This document shows, piece after piece, positions 15,855 to 23,410 of a stretch of 39,246 nucleotides of DNA. Source of the DNA: Candidatus Aminicenantota bacterium. GTDB lineage: Bacteria > Acidobacteriota > Aminicenantia > UBA2199. A model generated the notes under the pieces. That model made no database searches, was not told the origin of the DNA, and saw only the letters and a list, made by a program, of their open reading frames with translations. Position numbers and translations under genes: made by a program. Each line of letters opens with the position of its first letter. Positions within the stretch are counted from its first letter, which is position 1. The stretch is taken from assembly GCA_020355945.1 (NCBI GenBank), contig CP070627.1:7607806-7647051 (forward strand), read 5' to 3'.

Positions 15855-17156
15855 ATGAGATATATATTTAAGTTCCCGGATATAGGGGAAGGAATTACAG
15901 AAGGTAAAATTTTGCAGTGGTATGTGAAAAAGGGCCAGGAGGTGAAAACCGGGAATCCATTAGTAAAGATGGAAACCGACAAAGTAGTCACTGATATTCC
16001 CTCGCCCAAAGATGGAGTGATTGTTAATCTTTTTGGGAAAGAGGGTGAAGTGATTCATGTGGATGCGCCGTTGGTGGAGTTGGAGATTGAAGGTGTGGCC
16101 CCGGAAGAGGCGCAGGAGATTGCCAAAGAGAAACCCAAACCTTTAGAAGCAAAGCCGATTGATGAAAAAGGTTTTGGAGTTGTAGGTACGTTGGAGGTGG
16201 CGGGTGATTCTGCGTTCCTTCCTGCAGGTACCGAGGGACTGCCGCCAAAAGAAGAACCGGAAGCAGAAGTACCTCGTAAAAAAGCCCTGGCTACACCCGT
16301 GGCTCGAGCCATGGCCAAAGAACTGGGTGTGGATATCAACCAGGTACCAGGTACGGGCCCGGCAGACCGGGTTATGAAAAAAGATATCCAACTGTTCTAC
16401 GAGAGAATGCAAGCCGGTAAGGTTAAACCAACTGTTAAGGTCCTGGAACCGGAAGAACCCCGAGTGGTATATGAACCCTTAAGTCAGATCAGGAAAACCA
16501 TTGCTCGTAATATGATTCGTTCCAAACAGACTGCCGCTCACATGACGGTGATGGAAGAAGTAGAGGTCTCGGAACTGGTGAAATTACGGGAAACCCACAA
16601 AAAATCTTACGAACAGCGAGGATTGAAACTGTCGTACTTACCTTTTATCTTAAAAGCAGTGGCGTTTAGTTTGAAGGAATTTCCTGATCTCACTTCTGAG
16701 ATGGACCTTGAGAATGACCGGATGATTTTGAAGCAATATTACAATATTGGGATTGCTGTGGATACGGAAGAGGGACTGGTGGTACCGGTGATCCGGGATG
16801 TGGATAAAAAGACCATTGCGGAATTATCTGCGGAGATCATGGAGGCAGCGGAAAGGGCCAGGGAGCGGAAATTGACTCTTGATGATTTCAAAGACGGTAC
16901 ATTTACAGTAACCAATTACGGTTCTATTGGAGGTACCTTTGGTGTCCCGGTGATTAATTATCCCCAGGCAGGGATACTGGGTGTGGGTCGGATATTAAAA
17001 ACACCGGTGGTGAAAGATGAAGAAATTGCGATCGGTCATGTGCTGCCGCTGTCTTTATCGGTAGACCATCGTATTGTAGACGGTGCAAAGGCGGCCCGGT
17101 TCATAGCAAAGGTGATAGAATATTTGAGAGACCCTGTATCGCTGCTTTTGGTTTAA
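15855..17156 (+). CDS. pdhC: 2-oxoacid dehydrogenase E2, dihydrolipoamide acyltransferase
   Basis: The start at 15855 gives MRYIFKFPDIGEGITEG after an AAGGAG site. Domains in the 433 residues: one lipoyl domain (1-75) with the lipoylated Lys43 in METDKVVTD; a linker; a peripheral-subunit binding domain (about 142-180: ATPVARAMAKELGVDINQV); and the catalytic acyltransferase core with SVDHRIVDGAKAARF, catalytic His and Asp near 405 and 409. It carries the acyl group on its swinging lipoyl arm and passes it to CoA, forming the core of the complex. DIGEGI is typical of the E2p/E2b family. A single lipoyl domain is at the short end of the range. Lys43 is the expected target of the lipoate ligase encoded at 18767. 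Confidence 0.93.
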   Translation: MRYIFKFPDIGEGITEGKILQWYVKKGQEVKTGNPLVKMETDKVVTDIPSPKDGVIVNLFGKEGEVIHVDAPLVELEIEGVAPEEAQEIAKEKPKPLEAKPIDEKGFGVVGTLEVAGDSAFLPAGTEGLPPKEEPEAEVPRKKALATPVARAMAKELGVDINQVPGTGPADRVMKKDIQLFYERMQAGKVKPTVKVLEPEEPRVVYEPLSQIRKTIARNMIRSKQTAAHMTVMEEVEVSELVKLRETHKKSYEQRGLKLSYLPFILKAVAFSLKEFPDLTSEMDLENDRMILKQYYNIGIAVDTEEGLVVPVIRDVDKKTIAELSAEIMEAAERARERKLTLDDFKDGTFTVTNYGSIGGTFGVPVINYPQAGILGVGRILKTPVVKDEEIAIGHVLPLSLSVDHRIVDGAKAARFIAKVIEYLRDPVSLLLV

Positions 17157-17157
17157 T

Positions 17158-17213
17158 AAAAAGCTTTTGCGGGGGGTCCAGGGGGGCGGTTTTCTCGAAA
17201 AGAGCCCCCCTGG
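17158..17213 (+). repeat. G-rich hairpin repeat family R2, copy 3
   Basis: The copy starts two bases after the E2 stop: AAGCTTTTGCGGGGGGTCC, then a perfect 10-bp stem CCAGGGGGGC/GCCCCCCTGG (17178-17213) with an inner TTTT/AAAA pair. A second small stem (GCCTT/AAGGC) follows and merges with the E3 ribosome site AAGGAGG. It could attenuate transcription or stabilise the upstream mRNA inside the operon. Confidence 0.7.
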
Positions 17214-17242
17214 CCTTGTCGCCGAAGGCAAGGAGGAAAAAA

Positions 17243-18619
17243 ATGGATTATGATTTAGTAATAATAGGAGCTGGTCCGGGTGGTTATGTGTCAGCCATTC
17301 GGGCGGGACAAATGGGTTTAAAGACTGCTGTTATCGAAAAAGACAACCTGGGCGGTATGTGTCTCAATTGGGGATGTATTCCCACCAAGGCGCTCTTAGA
17401 GAGTGCCAAACGGCTGCAAGCAGTAAAAAAAGCCGGTGATTTTGGCATTGACGGTATCGATCCCGGACAATTAACTTTTAATTGGCAGAAAGCAGTCAAG
17501 CGTACGGAGCGAATTGTCAAACGGCTCACCAAAGGGGTTCAATTCCTGTTAAAGAAAAACGGTGTAGAGGTGATTACCGGTACAGCCTCTATTAATGCGG
17601 ACAAAAGTGTCAGTGCAGCGAATGTCCTTTATCCCGCCAAAAGCATCATCATTGCGACAGGTTCCAAACCATCGGGATTGACAGGTGCTGTGCCGGGAGA
17701 TGTGGTAGTAGACGTAGAAGACCTGTTGAAACTGGAGGAACTGCCTGAAAAGGTAGTAGTATTAGGAAACGGCCCCCATGCAGTGGAACTGGCGCAATTT
17801 TTTAACATGGCAGGGAAAACCGTAACCCTGGTAACACAGGAAACGATTCTTATACCTCAAGTGGACCCCTTTCTAAGAGAATTTGCCGGGAAAATGCTTA
17901 AGAAAGCCAAAATTGATGTAATGATATCATCTACGATTAAAGGCTTTGAGAATGGAGAACTAATTCTAGAAGTGAAGAATGACAAAGAAGGGAAATCAGA
18001 AAAAAGAATCCCTTGCAATAAACTGATCAATGCTTCCCGGCGTACGGCTGTGGTTCCGGGTTCCGGGATTAAATTGGAAATGGAGAATGGTTTTATAAAA
18101 GTGAACGATCATTTGGAGACCTCTGTTAAAGATATTTATGCAGTAGGAGATGTAAATGGTAAGAGTATATTTGCTCATGCGGCTTCAGCCCAGGGACTTT
18201 ACGTGGTGAACCGCATCAATGGAATCGCCCAAACTTCATTATTTGAAACTGAAAAATTCCCGGTTAACATTTACACTCACCCGGAGATGGCCCAGGTAGG
18301 ACTTACAGAACCGCAAATTCAACAGCTTAATACCCAATACAAAGTGAGTGAATTCCCGTTGACAGCCAATGGTAAGGCATTGACCGAAGGCGAGACCGAA
18401 GGCCTGGTGCGGATGCTGTCGGACAAGAAATACGGTGAAGTGTTGGGCGTTCAGATTATTGCTCCGCATGCCACGGACATGATCGCGGAAGCGTCCCTTA
18501 CGATGCAAATGGAAGGAACGGTTTACGATGTGGCCCAAACCATCCACGCCCACCCCACGATCTCAGAAGTTTTCATGGAGGCAGGATTCGATGCCTTTGA
18601 CCAGGCGATTCATAAATAG
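17243..18619 (+). CDS. lpdA: Dihydrolipoamide dehydrogenase (E3)
   Basis: Start at 17243, with AAGGAGG seven bases upstream. The 458-residue flavoprotein has the FAD-binding GAGPGG (9-14), redox-active Cys40 and Cys45 in CLNWGCIPTK, an NAD-binding segment VVVLGNGPHAVELAQF, the second FAD contact DIYAVGDVNG, and the dimerisation domain with catalytic His in AHPTISEVFMEAG near residue 437. It reoxidises dihydrolipoamide on E2 with NAD+. The NAD site has GNGPHA rather than the common GGGxIG, an unusual variant. The central region (SRRTAVVPGSG) is also less canonical than most E3 proteins, but all catalytic residues are present. Confidence 0.93.
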   Translation: MDYDLVIIGAGPGGYVSAIRAGQMGLKTAVIEKDNLGGMCLNWGCIPTKALLESAKRLQAVKKAGDFGIDGIDPGQLTFNWQKAVKRTERIVKRLTKGVQFLLKKNGVEVITGTASINADKSVSAANVLYPAKSIIIATGSKPSGLTGAVPGDVVVDVEDLLKLEELPEKVVVLGNGPHAVELAQFFNMAGKTVTLVTQETILIPQVDPFLREFAGKMLKKAKIDVMISSTIKGFENGELILEVKNDKEGKSEKRIPCNKLINASRRTAVVPGSGIKLEMENGFIKVNDHLETSVKDIYAVGDVNGKSIFAHAASAQGLYVVNRINGIAQTSLFETEKFPVNIYTHPEMAQVGLTEPQIQQLNTQYKVSEFPLTANGKALTEGETEGLVRMLSDKKYGEVLGVQIIAPHATDMIAEASLTMQMEGTVYDVAQTIHAHPTISEVFMEAGFDAFDQAIHK

Positions 18620-18654
18620 CGCCTCCGGCGGACCCGCGGCGCGGGCGCCCTATT

Positions 18655-18710
18655 AGGGGGGGCGCTTTTTGAAAAAACTGCCCCCCCCTGCCCCCCCGCA
18701 AAAACTTCTG
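18655..18710 (-). repeat. G-rich hairpin repeat family R2, copy 4 (inverted)
   Basis: Read on the minus strand it gives AGTTTTTGCGGGGGGG and a C-rich/G-rich stem around AGTTTTTTCAAAAAGC, nearly the same as the copy at 13520. On the plus strand AGGGGGGGC (18655-18663) pairs with GCCCCCCCCT. It follows a GC-rich palindromic stretch after the E3 stop. Confidence 0.65.
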
Positions 18711-18729
18711 ATTAAAAATGGATAATGGT

Positions 18730-18758
18730 GTAGGCGGCTGATTCATCAAACCCCTGTC
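18730..18758 (+). repeat. Hairpin repeat module R3, partial copy
   Basis: GTAGGCGGCTGATTCATCAA matches, in reverse orientation, the GATGAATCAAACC arm of the module at 9889 and 37303. It ends nine bases before the lipoate ligase start, leaving no recognisable ribosome site. Confidence 0.5.
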
Positions 18759-18766
18759 CTGGTACA

Positions 18767-19372
18767 ATGAAAATAAAACAATACGACTTACCGGATGTAG
18801 AACTATTGGAAAACAGTACTTCTACCTATCGATATATGATATGGGAACCGGAGTATTTGTGCATTGTTTTAGGTCAGAGCAACCAGCCAGACCAATCCGT
18901 CTATGCTGAGCGGGCGGCAGTGGACGGCGTACCGGTTTACAAGCGTCCCAGCGGCGGCGAAACAGTGGTTCTGTCACCCAAAACCCTGGTAATATCGATT
19001 CTGAAACGGGAGATTGGGCTGCGGTCACCAAGGCTTTATTTTAGCGCCTATAATGAGAAAATCATCCAGGCACTTCGCGGGCTGGGCGTAAAAAACCTGT
19101 CGGCTAAGGGTATTTCGGATATCTGTATCGGCGATCAAAAGATTTTGGGCTCTTCCATTTACCGGGACAAAGACCGGGTGTTTTATCATGGAGTGTTGAA
19201 TCGAGCTGAGTCTGTTGACCTCATTGAGCGGTACCTGAAACACCCTCTCCGGGAGCCAGAGTACCGGGATGGCCGCAGTCACAGGGACTTTGTCACCTCA
19301 TTGGTTCAACAGGGTTATCGGTTCACCAGTGAAGAAATCCGCCGCGTTCTCATAGAAGAACTAAAGAAATAA
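18767..19372 (+). CDS. Lipoate-protein ligase A-like protein (LplA/LipM family)
   Basis: The 201-residue protein matches the BPL_LplA_LipB fold: GQSNQPDQSVYAERAAVDGVPVYKRPSGGETVVLSP contains the RRxTGGGxV-like lipoyl-AMP site (here KRPSGGETV), and Lys125 in GDQKILGSS is the conserved lysine. It lacks the C-terminal accessory domain of E. coli LplA (338 residues), so it resembles the short archaeal-type LplA-N or octanoyltransferase LipM; which substrate it uses is not decided. It sits downstream of the E1-E2-E3 genes, and its obvious protein target is the E2 lipoyl lysine. The start codon directly follows a repeat element and no Shine-Dalgarno is visible. Confidence 0.85.
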   Translation: MKIKQYDLPDVELLENSTSTYRYMIWEPEYLCIVLGQSNQPDQSVYAERAAVDGVPVYKRPSGGETVVLSPKTLVISILKREIGLRSPRLYFSAYNEKIIQALRGLGVKNLSAKGISDICIGDQKILGSSIYRDKDRVFYHGVLNRAESVDLIERYLKHPLREPEYRDGRSHRDFVTSLVQQGYRFTSEEIRRVLIEELKK

Positions 19373-19461
19373 CGGGAGGGAAATAATTTACCTGGCACTT
19401 TTTTCTTTTTCTTTTAATGTGGAAAAATGGTTACCTGATGCTAAACTTTATGGTTTTTTTA

Positions 19462-19470
19462 TGGTAAAAT
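19462..19470 (+). promoter_or_regulatory. Extended -10 promoter for purA
   Basis: TGGTAAAAT matches the extended -10 consensus with one mismatch, 49 bases before the purA ATG. No strong -35 is seen. Confidence 0.45.
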
Positions 19471-19519
19471 GTAATATCGGATAACTAAAAATGGCAAACA
19501 AAAAAGAGGAGACAATGAC

Positions 19520-20782
19520 ATGAATACAGCAGTAATGGGCCTTCAATGGGGTGATGAAGGGAAGGGTAAAGCCATTGATTACCTGGCCCACGATTTTGAT
19601 GTGGTGGTACGGTACCAGGGCGGTCATAATGCAGGTCATACGATCTATTACCAGGGGAAAAAAGTCATCCTCCATCTCCTTCCCTCAGGTATCTTTTCCG
19701 AAGACAGCATATCCGTTATCGGCCACGGCGTGGTGGTGAATCCCCTCCAACTGATCAAGGAGATTAAAGAAGTAAAATCCCTGGGTATCCAACTGGAAAA
19801 CCTGGAATTGAGCGTTTTCTGCCCGTTAATCCTGCCAATTCATCAGCACCTGGATATTGTGTTTGAGAATTCAAGGTACGTTAAAATCGGTACCACCCGG
19901 CGCGGTATCGGACCGGCATACGAAGACTTAACCGGCAGACGGGCCGTGTTTATCGGGGACCTGTTCAATAAAGATAAATTCTATAAAAAAGTCATCCCTT
20001 TGAACGACTATTACAATAAATTAATCCAATGTTACGGCGGAGAAAAAATAAACATCGACAGCTATATTGATGATTATATCGAAGCAGGTAGTTACCTCAA
20101 ACCCCTGGCTAAAAATACCATTTATTCGCTAAATCAATACTTCCGCGAAAAGAAACAGTTTTTATTCGAAGGTGCACAGGGTGTGCTGCTGGATATTAAT
20201 TTCGGAACCTATCCCTTTGTTACTGCTTCCAACCCCACGGTTGGCGGGATTTGTACGGGCACGGGGTTACCCCACAAAGCACTGGGGGAGATCATCGGTA
20301 TTTCCAAAGCTTATACCACGCGGGTAGGCGGCGGTCCGTTTCCTTCCGAATTGTCTAACCAGGCGGCGGAATTCCTGCGGGGCCAGGGCAAAGAATACGG
20401 CGCCACCACCGGAAGACCCCGCCGGGTGGGCTGGCTGGACCTGGTGGCATTAAAATATTCTATCATGCTCAATGGCATTGACCGGGTCTTTCTGACAAAA
20501 TTGGATGTACTGGATGCCTTTGATGAAATAAAAATAGTGACTGCCTACCAGGTAGATGGGAAAGAAACCGATGTCTTTGAACCCTCCATCGACTACCTGG
20601 AAAAAGTAAAACCTGTTTGTCACCCCTTTCCCGGCTGGAAAAAGGATATAAGCGGGATAAACCATTACCTCGATCTTCCTGGTGAAACCCAAAACTACAT
20701 TACTTTTATCGAAAATTTTATCGGTGTACCCCTTCGCTATATCTCCGTGGGTACGGAACGCCACCAGACCATAAAAAGATAA
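19520..20782 (+). CDS. purA: Adenylosuccinate synthetase
   Basis: The 420-residue protein has the diagnostic GTP/IMP-site sequence MGLQWGDEGKGKAIDYL at residues 6-22, RYQGGHNAGHT with the catalytic His near residue 40, the IMP-binding GTTRRGIGPAYEDL, EGAQGVLLDINFGTYPFVTASN, and the C-terminal TTGRPRRVGWLDLVALKYS. It joins IMP and aspartate using GTP, the first committed step from IMP to AMP, in the cytoplasm. Length matches the family. AGAGGAG precedes the ATG at a normal distance. The gene appears monocistronic: its own promoter lies upstream and a pseudogene follows. Confidence 0.96.
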   Translation: MNTAVMGLQWGDEGKGKAIDYLAHDFDVVVRYQGGHNAGHTIYYQGKKVILHLLPSGIFSEDSISVIGHGVVVNPLQLIKEIKEVKSLGIQLENLELSVFCPLILPIHQHLDIVFENSRYVKIGTTRRGIGPAYEDLTGRRAVFIGDLFNKDKFYKKVIPLNDYYNKLIQCYGGEKINIDSYIDDYIEAGSYLKPLAKNTIYSLNQYFREKKQFLFEGAQGVLLDINFGTYPFVTASNPTVGGICTGTGLPHKALGEIIGISKAYTTRVGGGPFPSELSNQAAEFLRGQGKEYGATTGRPRRVGWLDLVALKYSIMLNGIDRVFLTKLDVLDAFDEIKIVTAYQVDGKETDVFEPSIDYLEKVKPVCHPFPGWKKDISGINHYLDLPGETQNYITFIENFIGVPLRYISVGTERHQTIKR

Positions 20783-21063
20783 AGAGAAAATCAACAGATC
20801 ATGAGATTCTGCCTACCTTTAGAGAAAAATTAAACCGGCAGTGTAATGCCATTGTTCGCAGGGGCTCCATACTGGCAGTATTTGCCCTGGTGCCGATACA
20901 ACGAATCCATGCGCTGCTGCGACAAATTACCAATCATTTGCTTAGCAATGCCATTAAATTCTCCGTACCCGGGAAATCCATCCGGGTGGCAGTAGGCCAA
21001 TTGTCAACCTCCCGGTGCTTCAAAAAAAATCCCCGGTTGAAAATATTTAAAAAAAACGTATAA
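20782..21063 (+). pseudogene. Remnant of a sensor histidine kinase (N-box region) with internal deletion
   Basis: An open frame without a usable start runs from the purA stop to TAA at 21061. At 20932-20999 it reads NHLLSNAIKFS followed by PGKSIRVAVG, a clear match to the N-box of HATPase_c histidine kinases. The part before it (FREKLNRQCNAIVRRGSILA, then VFALVPIQR) looks like a cytoplasmic/membrane-entry segment of a different part of such a kinase, placed far too close to the N-box. No H-box, G1 or G2 box is present and the frame decays after the N-box. I read this as a kinase gene that lost its middle and end. A promoter for the next gene overlaps its 3' end. Confidence 0.6.
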
Positions 21064-21064
21064 T
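21037..21064 (+). promoter_or_regulatory. Sigma70-type promoter for the HNH-repeat protein gene
   Basis: TTGAAA (21037-21042) and a perfect TATAAT (21059-21064) are separated by 16 bases. The gene starts about 100 bases downstream, after a leader with CGTATG half-sites. Confidence 0.7.
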
Positions 21065-21112
21065 ATAAGAGTGCCATTAATATGTTTTTGTTGTGACACC
21101 AGGAAAAGAAAA

Positions 21113-21134
21113 CGTATGAACGTATGAACATACG
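21113..21134 (+). promoter_or_regulatory. CGTATG direct/inverted half-sites in the leader (possible operator)
   Basis: CGTATG occurs at 21113 and 21121 (8-base direct spacing), and the second copy forms a perfect palindrome with CATACG at 21129-21134 (CGTATG-AA-CATACG). It lies between the promoter and the ribosome site TAGGAGG. Confidence 0.4.
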
Positions 21135-21168
21135 GACACACGCAGATGCGTAGGAGGCAGGATATAGG

Positions 21169-22203
21169 ATGTACAGCAAAGAACAAATTATTGAGGAAAT
21201 CAAGCGAATCGCGGAAATCCAGGGGGGTAAATCTTTAACGGAAAAAGATTTTGAACGCCATTCCACAGTCCCCCTTTCTACATTACGATTTCACCTGGGT
21301 TCCTGGAAACGAGCCCTGAAAGAAGCCGGTTTGGATTCTGTGCAAAAGACCCCACCTGCGGAACCCAAAAATGACGATGAACTGCTGTTGGATTTGATTC
21401 GCCTGAATGAGGACTCCGGCGAACTGCCCACACTGGCACTCATTAATACCAAAGGAAAATATAGTGTCTACCACTATAAAGAACGATGGAAAAGTATAGC
21501 TGAAGCATTTCAAGCGGCCAGGAAAAAGTTCCCGGAAAAATTCAAATCCCCTCCCAAAATAAGCCATATCCCTCAAGCGGAGCCCGTGGAGCATGTGGAG
21601 CATGTGGAGCAAATAGAGAATGCAGAGCAAGTGGAGCAAATGGAGCCAATGAGACAATGGGAACAAGAGAACCAAAAAGACTCACTGGAAAAAGCCAGTG
21701 AAGAGGAGATTTATGAACCGCTTAATTTAAAAGAGGTGGAGGTTGAAGGAGAGCGTGAAATGACCCATGACAGACAGGGAATAAAGACCCAAACCATTAA
21801 ATTTATCCCTCAGACCATCAAGCCCCAAAAAGCAAAGATGAAGCCGCGGGTACCGTTGGAGCCCGTGGATTTTCGCGGCTTACGATTTGCACCTTCTAGC
21901 AGGCAAGGGGTAACCTATTTATTCGGGATGATCAGCCAGGAGTTAGGTTTTATAATCGAATCCTTCATAAGCCAGTTCCCGGATTGCGAAGGGAAGCGGT
22001 GTGTGGATCAAGAGAATAACCAATGGGAACAGGTAAGAATTCAATTGGAATACAAGAGTTCCGATTTCAAAACCCGTACCAGCACGAAGGGTTATGATGA
22101 AAGCCAGTGCGATCTAATTATCTGTTGGAATCATGATTGGGAGGAAAGCCCCATTGAAGTACTGGAATTGCGTTCCATCCTGCAGTATTTGACCCAGGCC
22201 TAA
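21169..22203 (+). CDS. Protein with two homing-endonuclease-associated (HNH) repeats and a possible nuclease domain
   Basis: The 344-residue protein has two copies of a helical module resembling the homing-endonuclease-associated repeat: residues 1-56 (EEIKRIAEIQGGKSLTEKDF ... FHLGSWKRALKEAGL) and about 66-125 (LLLDLIRLNEDSGELP ... HYKERWKSIAEAFQAARKKF). This module is a predicted DNA-binding element. A low-complexity acidic linker (140-200) contains VEH/VEQ tripeptides coded by a 9-base tandem repeat. The C-terminal domain (about 235-344) has VTYLFGMISQELGFIIESF, RIQLEYKSSDFKTR and the striking CDLIICWNHDW at 314-324, followed by IEVLEL. Helix-E, D, then E-x-x resembles a PD-(D/E)XK-like nuclease core, but this is tentative. 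It has its own promoter; no methyltransferase neighbours it. Confidence 0.6.
   Translation: MYSKEQIIEEIKRIAEIQGGKSLTEKDFERHSTVPLSTLRFHLGSWKRALKEAGLDSVQKTPPAEPKNDDELLLDLIRLNEDSGELPTLALINTKGKYSVYHYKERWKSIAEAFQAARKKFPEKFKSPPKISHIPQAEPVEHVEHVEQIENAEQVEQMEPMRQWEQENQKDSLEKASEEEIYEPLNLKEVEVEGEREMTHDRQGIKTQTIKFIPQTIKPQKAKMKPRVPLEPVDFRGLRFAPSSRQGVTYLFGMISQELGFIIESFISQFPDCEGKRCVDQENNQWEQVRIQLEYKSSDFKTRTSTKGYDESQCDLIICWNHDWEESPIEVLELRSILQYLTQA
21586..21648 (+). repeat. 9-base tandem repeat inside coding sequence (GTGGAGCAT), 7 units
   Basis: Seven contiguous 9-base units, two exact (GTGGAGCAT) then decaying, code for VEH-VEH-VEQ-IEN-AEQ-VEQ-MEP. Being a multiple of three the array keeps frame and forms a flexible or coiled acidic linker. 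Confidence 0.85.
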
Positions 22204-22234
22204 GATAACAGTTAAGCTGGTATCTTATTGCCGC

Positions 22235-22308
22235 AGGCGTGGAAACCACGCCCCTACCTCTACAACATAGAGCTTTTTGTCAAGGTAGGGGCGGGATTTC
22301 CCTGCCTT
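22235..22308. terminator. Inverted repeat between convergent genes
   Basis: The arm at 22235-22259, ending ACGCCCCTACCT, pairs with AGGTAGGGGCGGG at 22283, and the outer GCAGG/CCTGC bases also pair, around a 23-base loop. It lies between the stops of the HNH-repeat gene and thiF. It could serve as a bidirectional terminator or be a REP-like repeat (GTAGGGGCG core); a small TAAGATA/TATCTTA stem at 22201-22227 precedes it. Confidence 0.45.
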
Positions 22309-22393
22309 ATTTCACCGAGATTCTCGAATATATATACAAATTTAAAACCCAACTTACTGAAAAATGGGTGAAAACTGAGGTGCGTAATTTTTT

Positions 22394-23395
22394 CTACAGC
22401 CCCAGGTACCTGGAATAAAAGGACTTTGCCGCGCCTGTGTCCCCGGTCCCCTTTATAATGGCCCTCCCATCTTTGAATAGTGTGATTTTCTTCCCTTCCG
22501 CTGCAAATTTAAGTAGAAACTCACTGGCCATAATATGATCCACAGTACTTTCCAGGTTCTCGGATATTTTTCCCAGGTCCAGGACCATATCCCCGGGAGG
22601 GATGATCTGAACTCCATTGTCACACAAAACAGTAATTATCTCATTCTTTGCTGCATTTAAGAACTTAAAGTCTTTTTTTACGCAGCATTCACATTTGTTA
22701 TATTTCTTTATTTCAATGGCATTGAAGGTTTGCTCCCAGACATCATAAACAATTAATCTTCTTTCAATATCCTTTTTTAACAGGACTTTTAAGGCTTCCG
22801 TACTTTCGATGGCGGCGATAATAGCAGGGATTGTATTCAATACCCCAGCGGTTTCACAGGTTGGCAGGGAACCCGCGGTGGGAATTTCCGGGAGAAGACA
22901 GCGAAAACACGGGCCTCCCGGGAGTATATTCATCACCATGCCTTTGGTTTGAATAACCCCTGCATAAATCCAAGGCATCCCCTTTTTCACACAGGCATCG
23001 TTGATGATCATTCGGGTGGGAATATTATCAGTGGCATCAAGAACCAGGTCAAAACCATGGATTACCTCTTCAATATTGGTACCGTGCACATCCTTTATCA
23101 GGTATTTTATTTCAATCTCCGAATTGATCTTTTCCAGCTTTTCCGCAGCGGCCATGGTTTTTGGAGTTCCCAGATCCGCTTCATCAAATAAGGTTTGCCG
23201 CTGCAGGTTGTTTAATTCCACCAAATCCCTGTCCACGATCAGCAGTGTGCCCACCCCGGCCCTGGCCAGGTTATTGGCAATATGTGTACCCAACGCTCCA
23301 CAGCCGATGATCATTACTTTACTTTTTAAAAGCACTTCCTGGCCCTGGGGACCGATTTTATCAAGAACCACCTGGCGTGAATACCTGGAATTCAT
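22394..23395 (-). CDS. thiF: ThiF/MoeB/HesA-family adenylyltransferase (E1-like)
   Basis: The 333-residue protein has the E1-like core: N-terminal RYSRQVVL, ATP-binding GCGALG (31-36), DRDLVELNNLQRQTLF, the acidic DATDN, zinc ligands CFRC and CECC, and a conserved LPTCETAGVLN with the probable catalytic Cys. The C-terminal 80 residues contain a KKITLFKDGRAIIKGTGD..SRYLGL ending seen in many ThiF/MoeB relatives. It adenylates the C-terminal Gly-Gly of a sulfur carrier. It is last in the operon mnmA-larE-thiF, 15 bases after larE, with AGAGGAA upstream. The operon promoter shares its sequence with the thiSGH promoter, so ThiS (30029-30229) is the likeliest partner; a MoaD-type partner is not seen here. 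Confidence 0.85.
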   Translation of the reverse strand: MNSRYSRQVVLDKIGPQGQEVLLKSKVMIIGCGALGTHIANNLARAGVGTLLIVDRDLVELNNLQRQTLFDEADLGTPKTMAAAEKLEKINSEIEIKYLIKDVHGTNIEEVIHGFDLVLDATDNIPTRMIINDACVKKGMPWIYAGVIQTKGMVMNILPGGPCFRCLLPEIPTAGSLPTCETAGVLNTIPAIIAAIESTEALKVLLKKDIERRLIVYDVWEQTFNAIEIKKYNKCECCVKKDFKFLNAAKNEIITVLCDNGVQIIPPGDMVLDLGKISENLESTVDHIMASEFLLKFAAEGKKITLFKDGRAIIKGTGDTGAAKSFYSRYLGL

Positions 23396-23410
23396 TTTTT
23401 CCTCTGAGAA

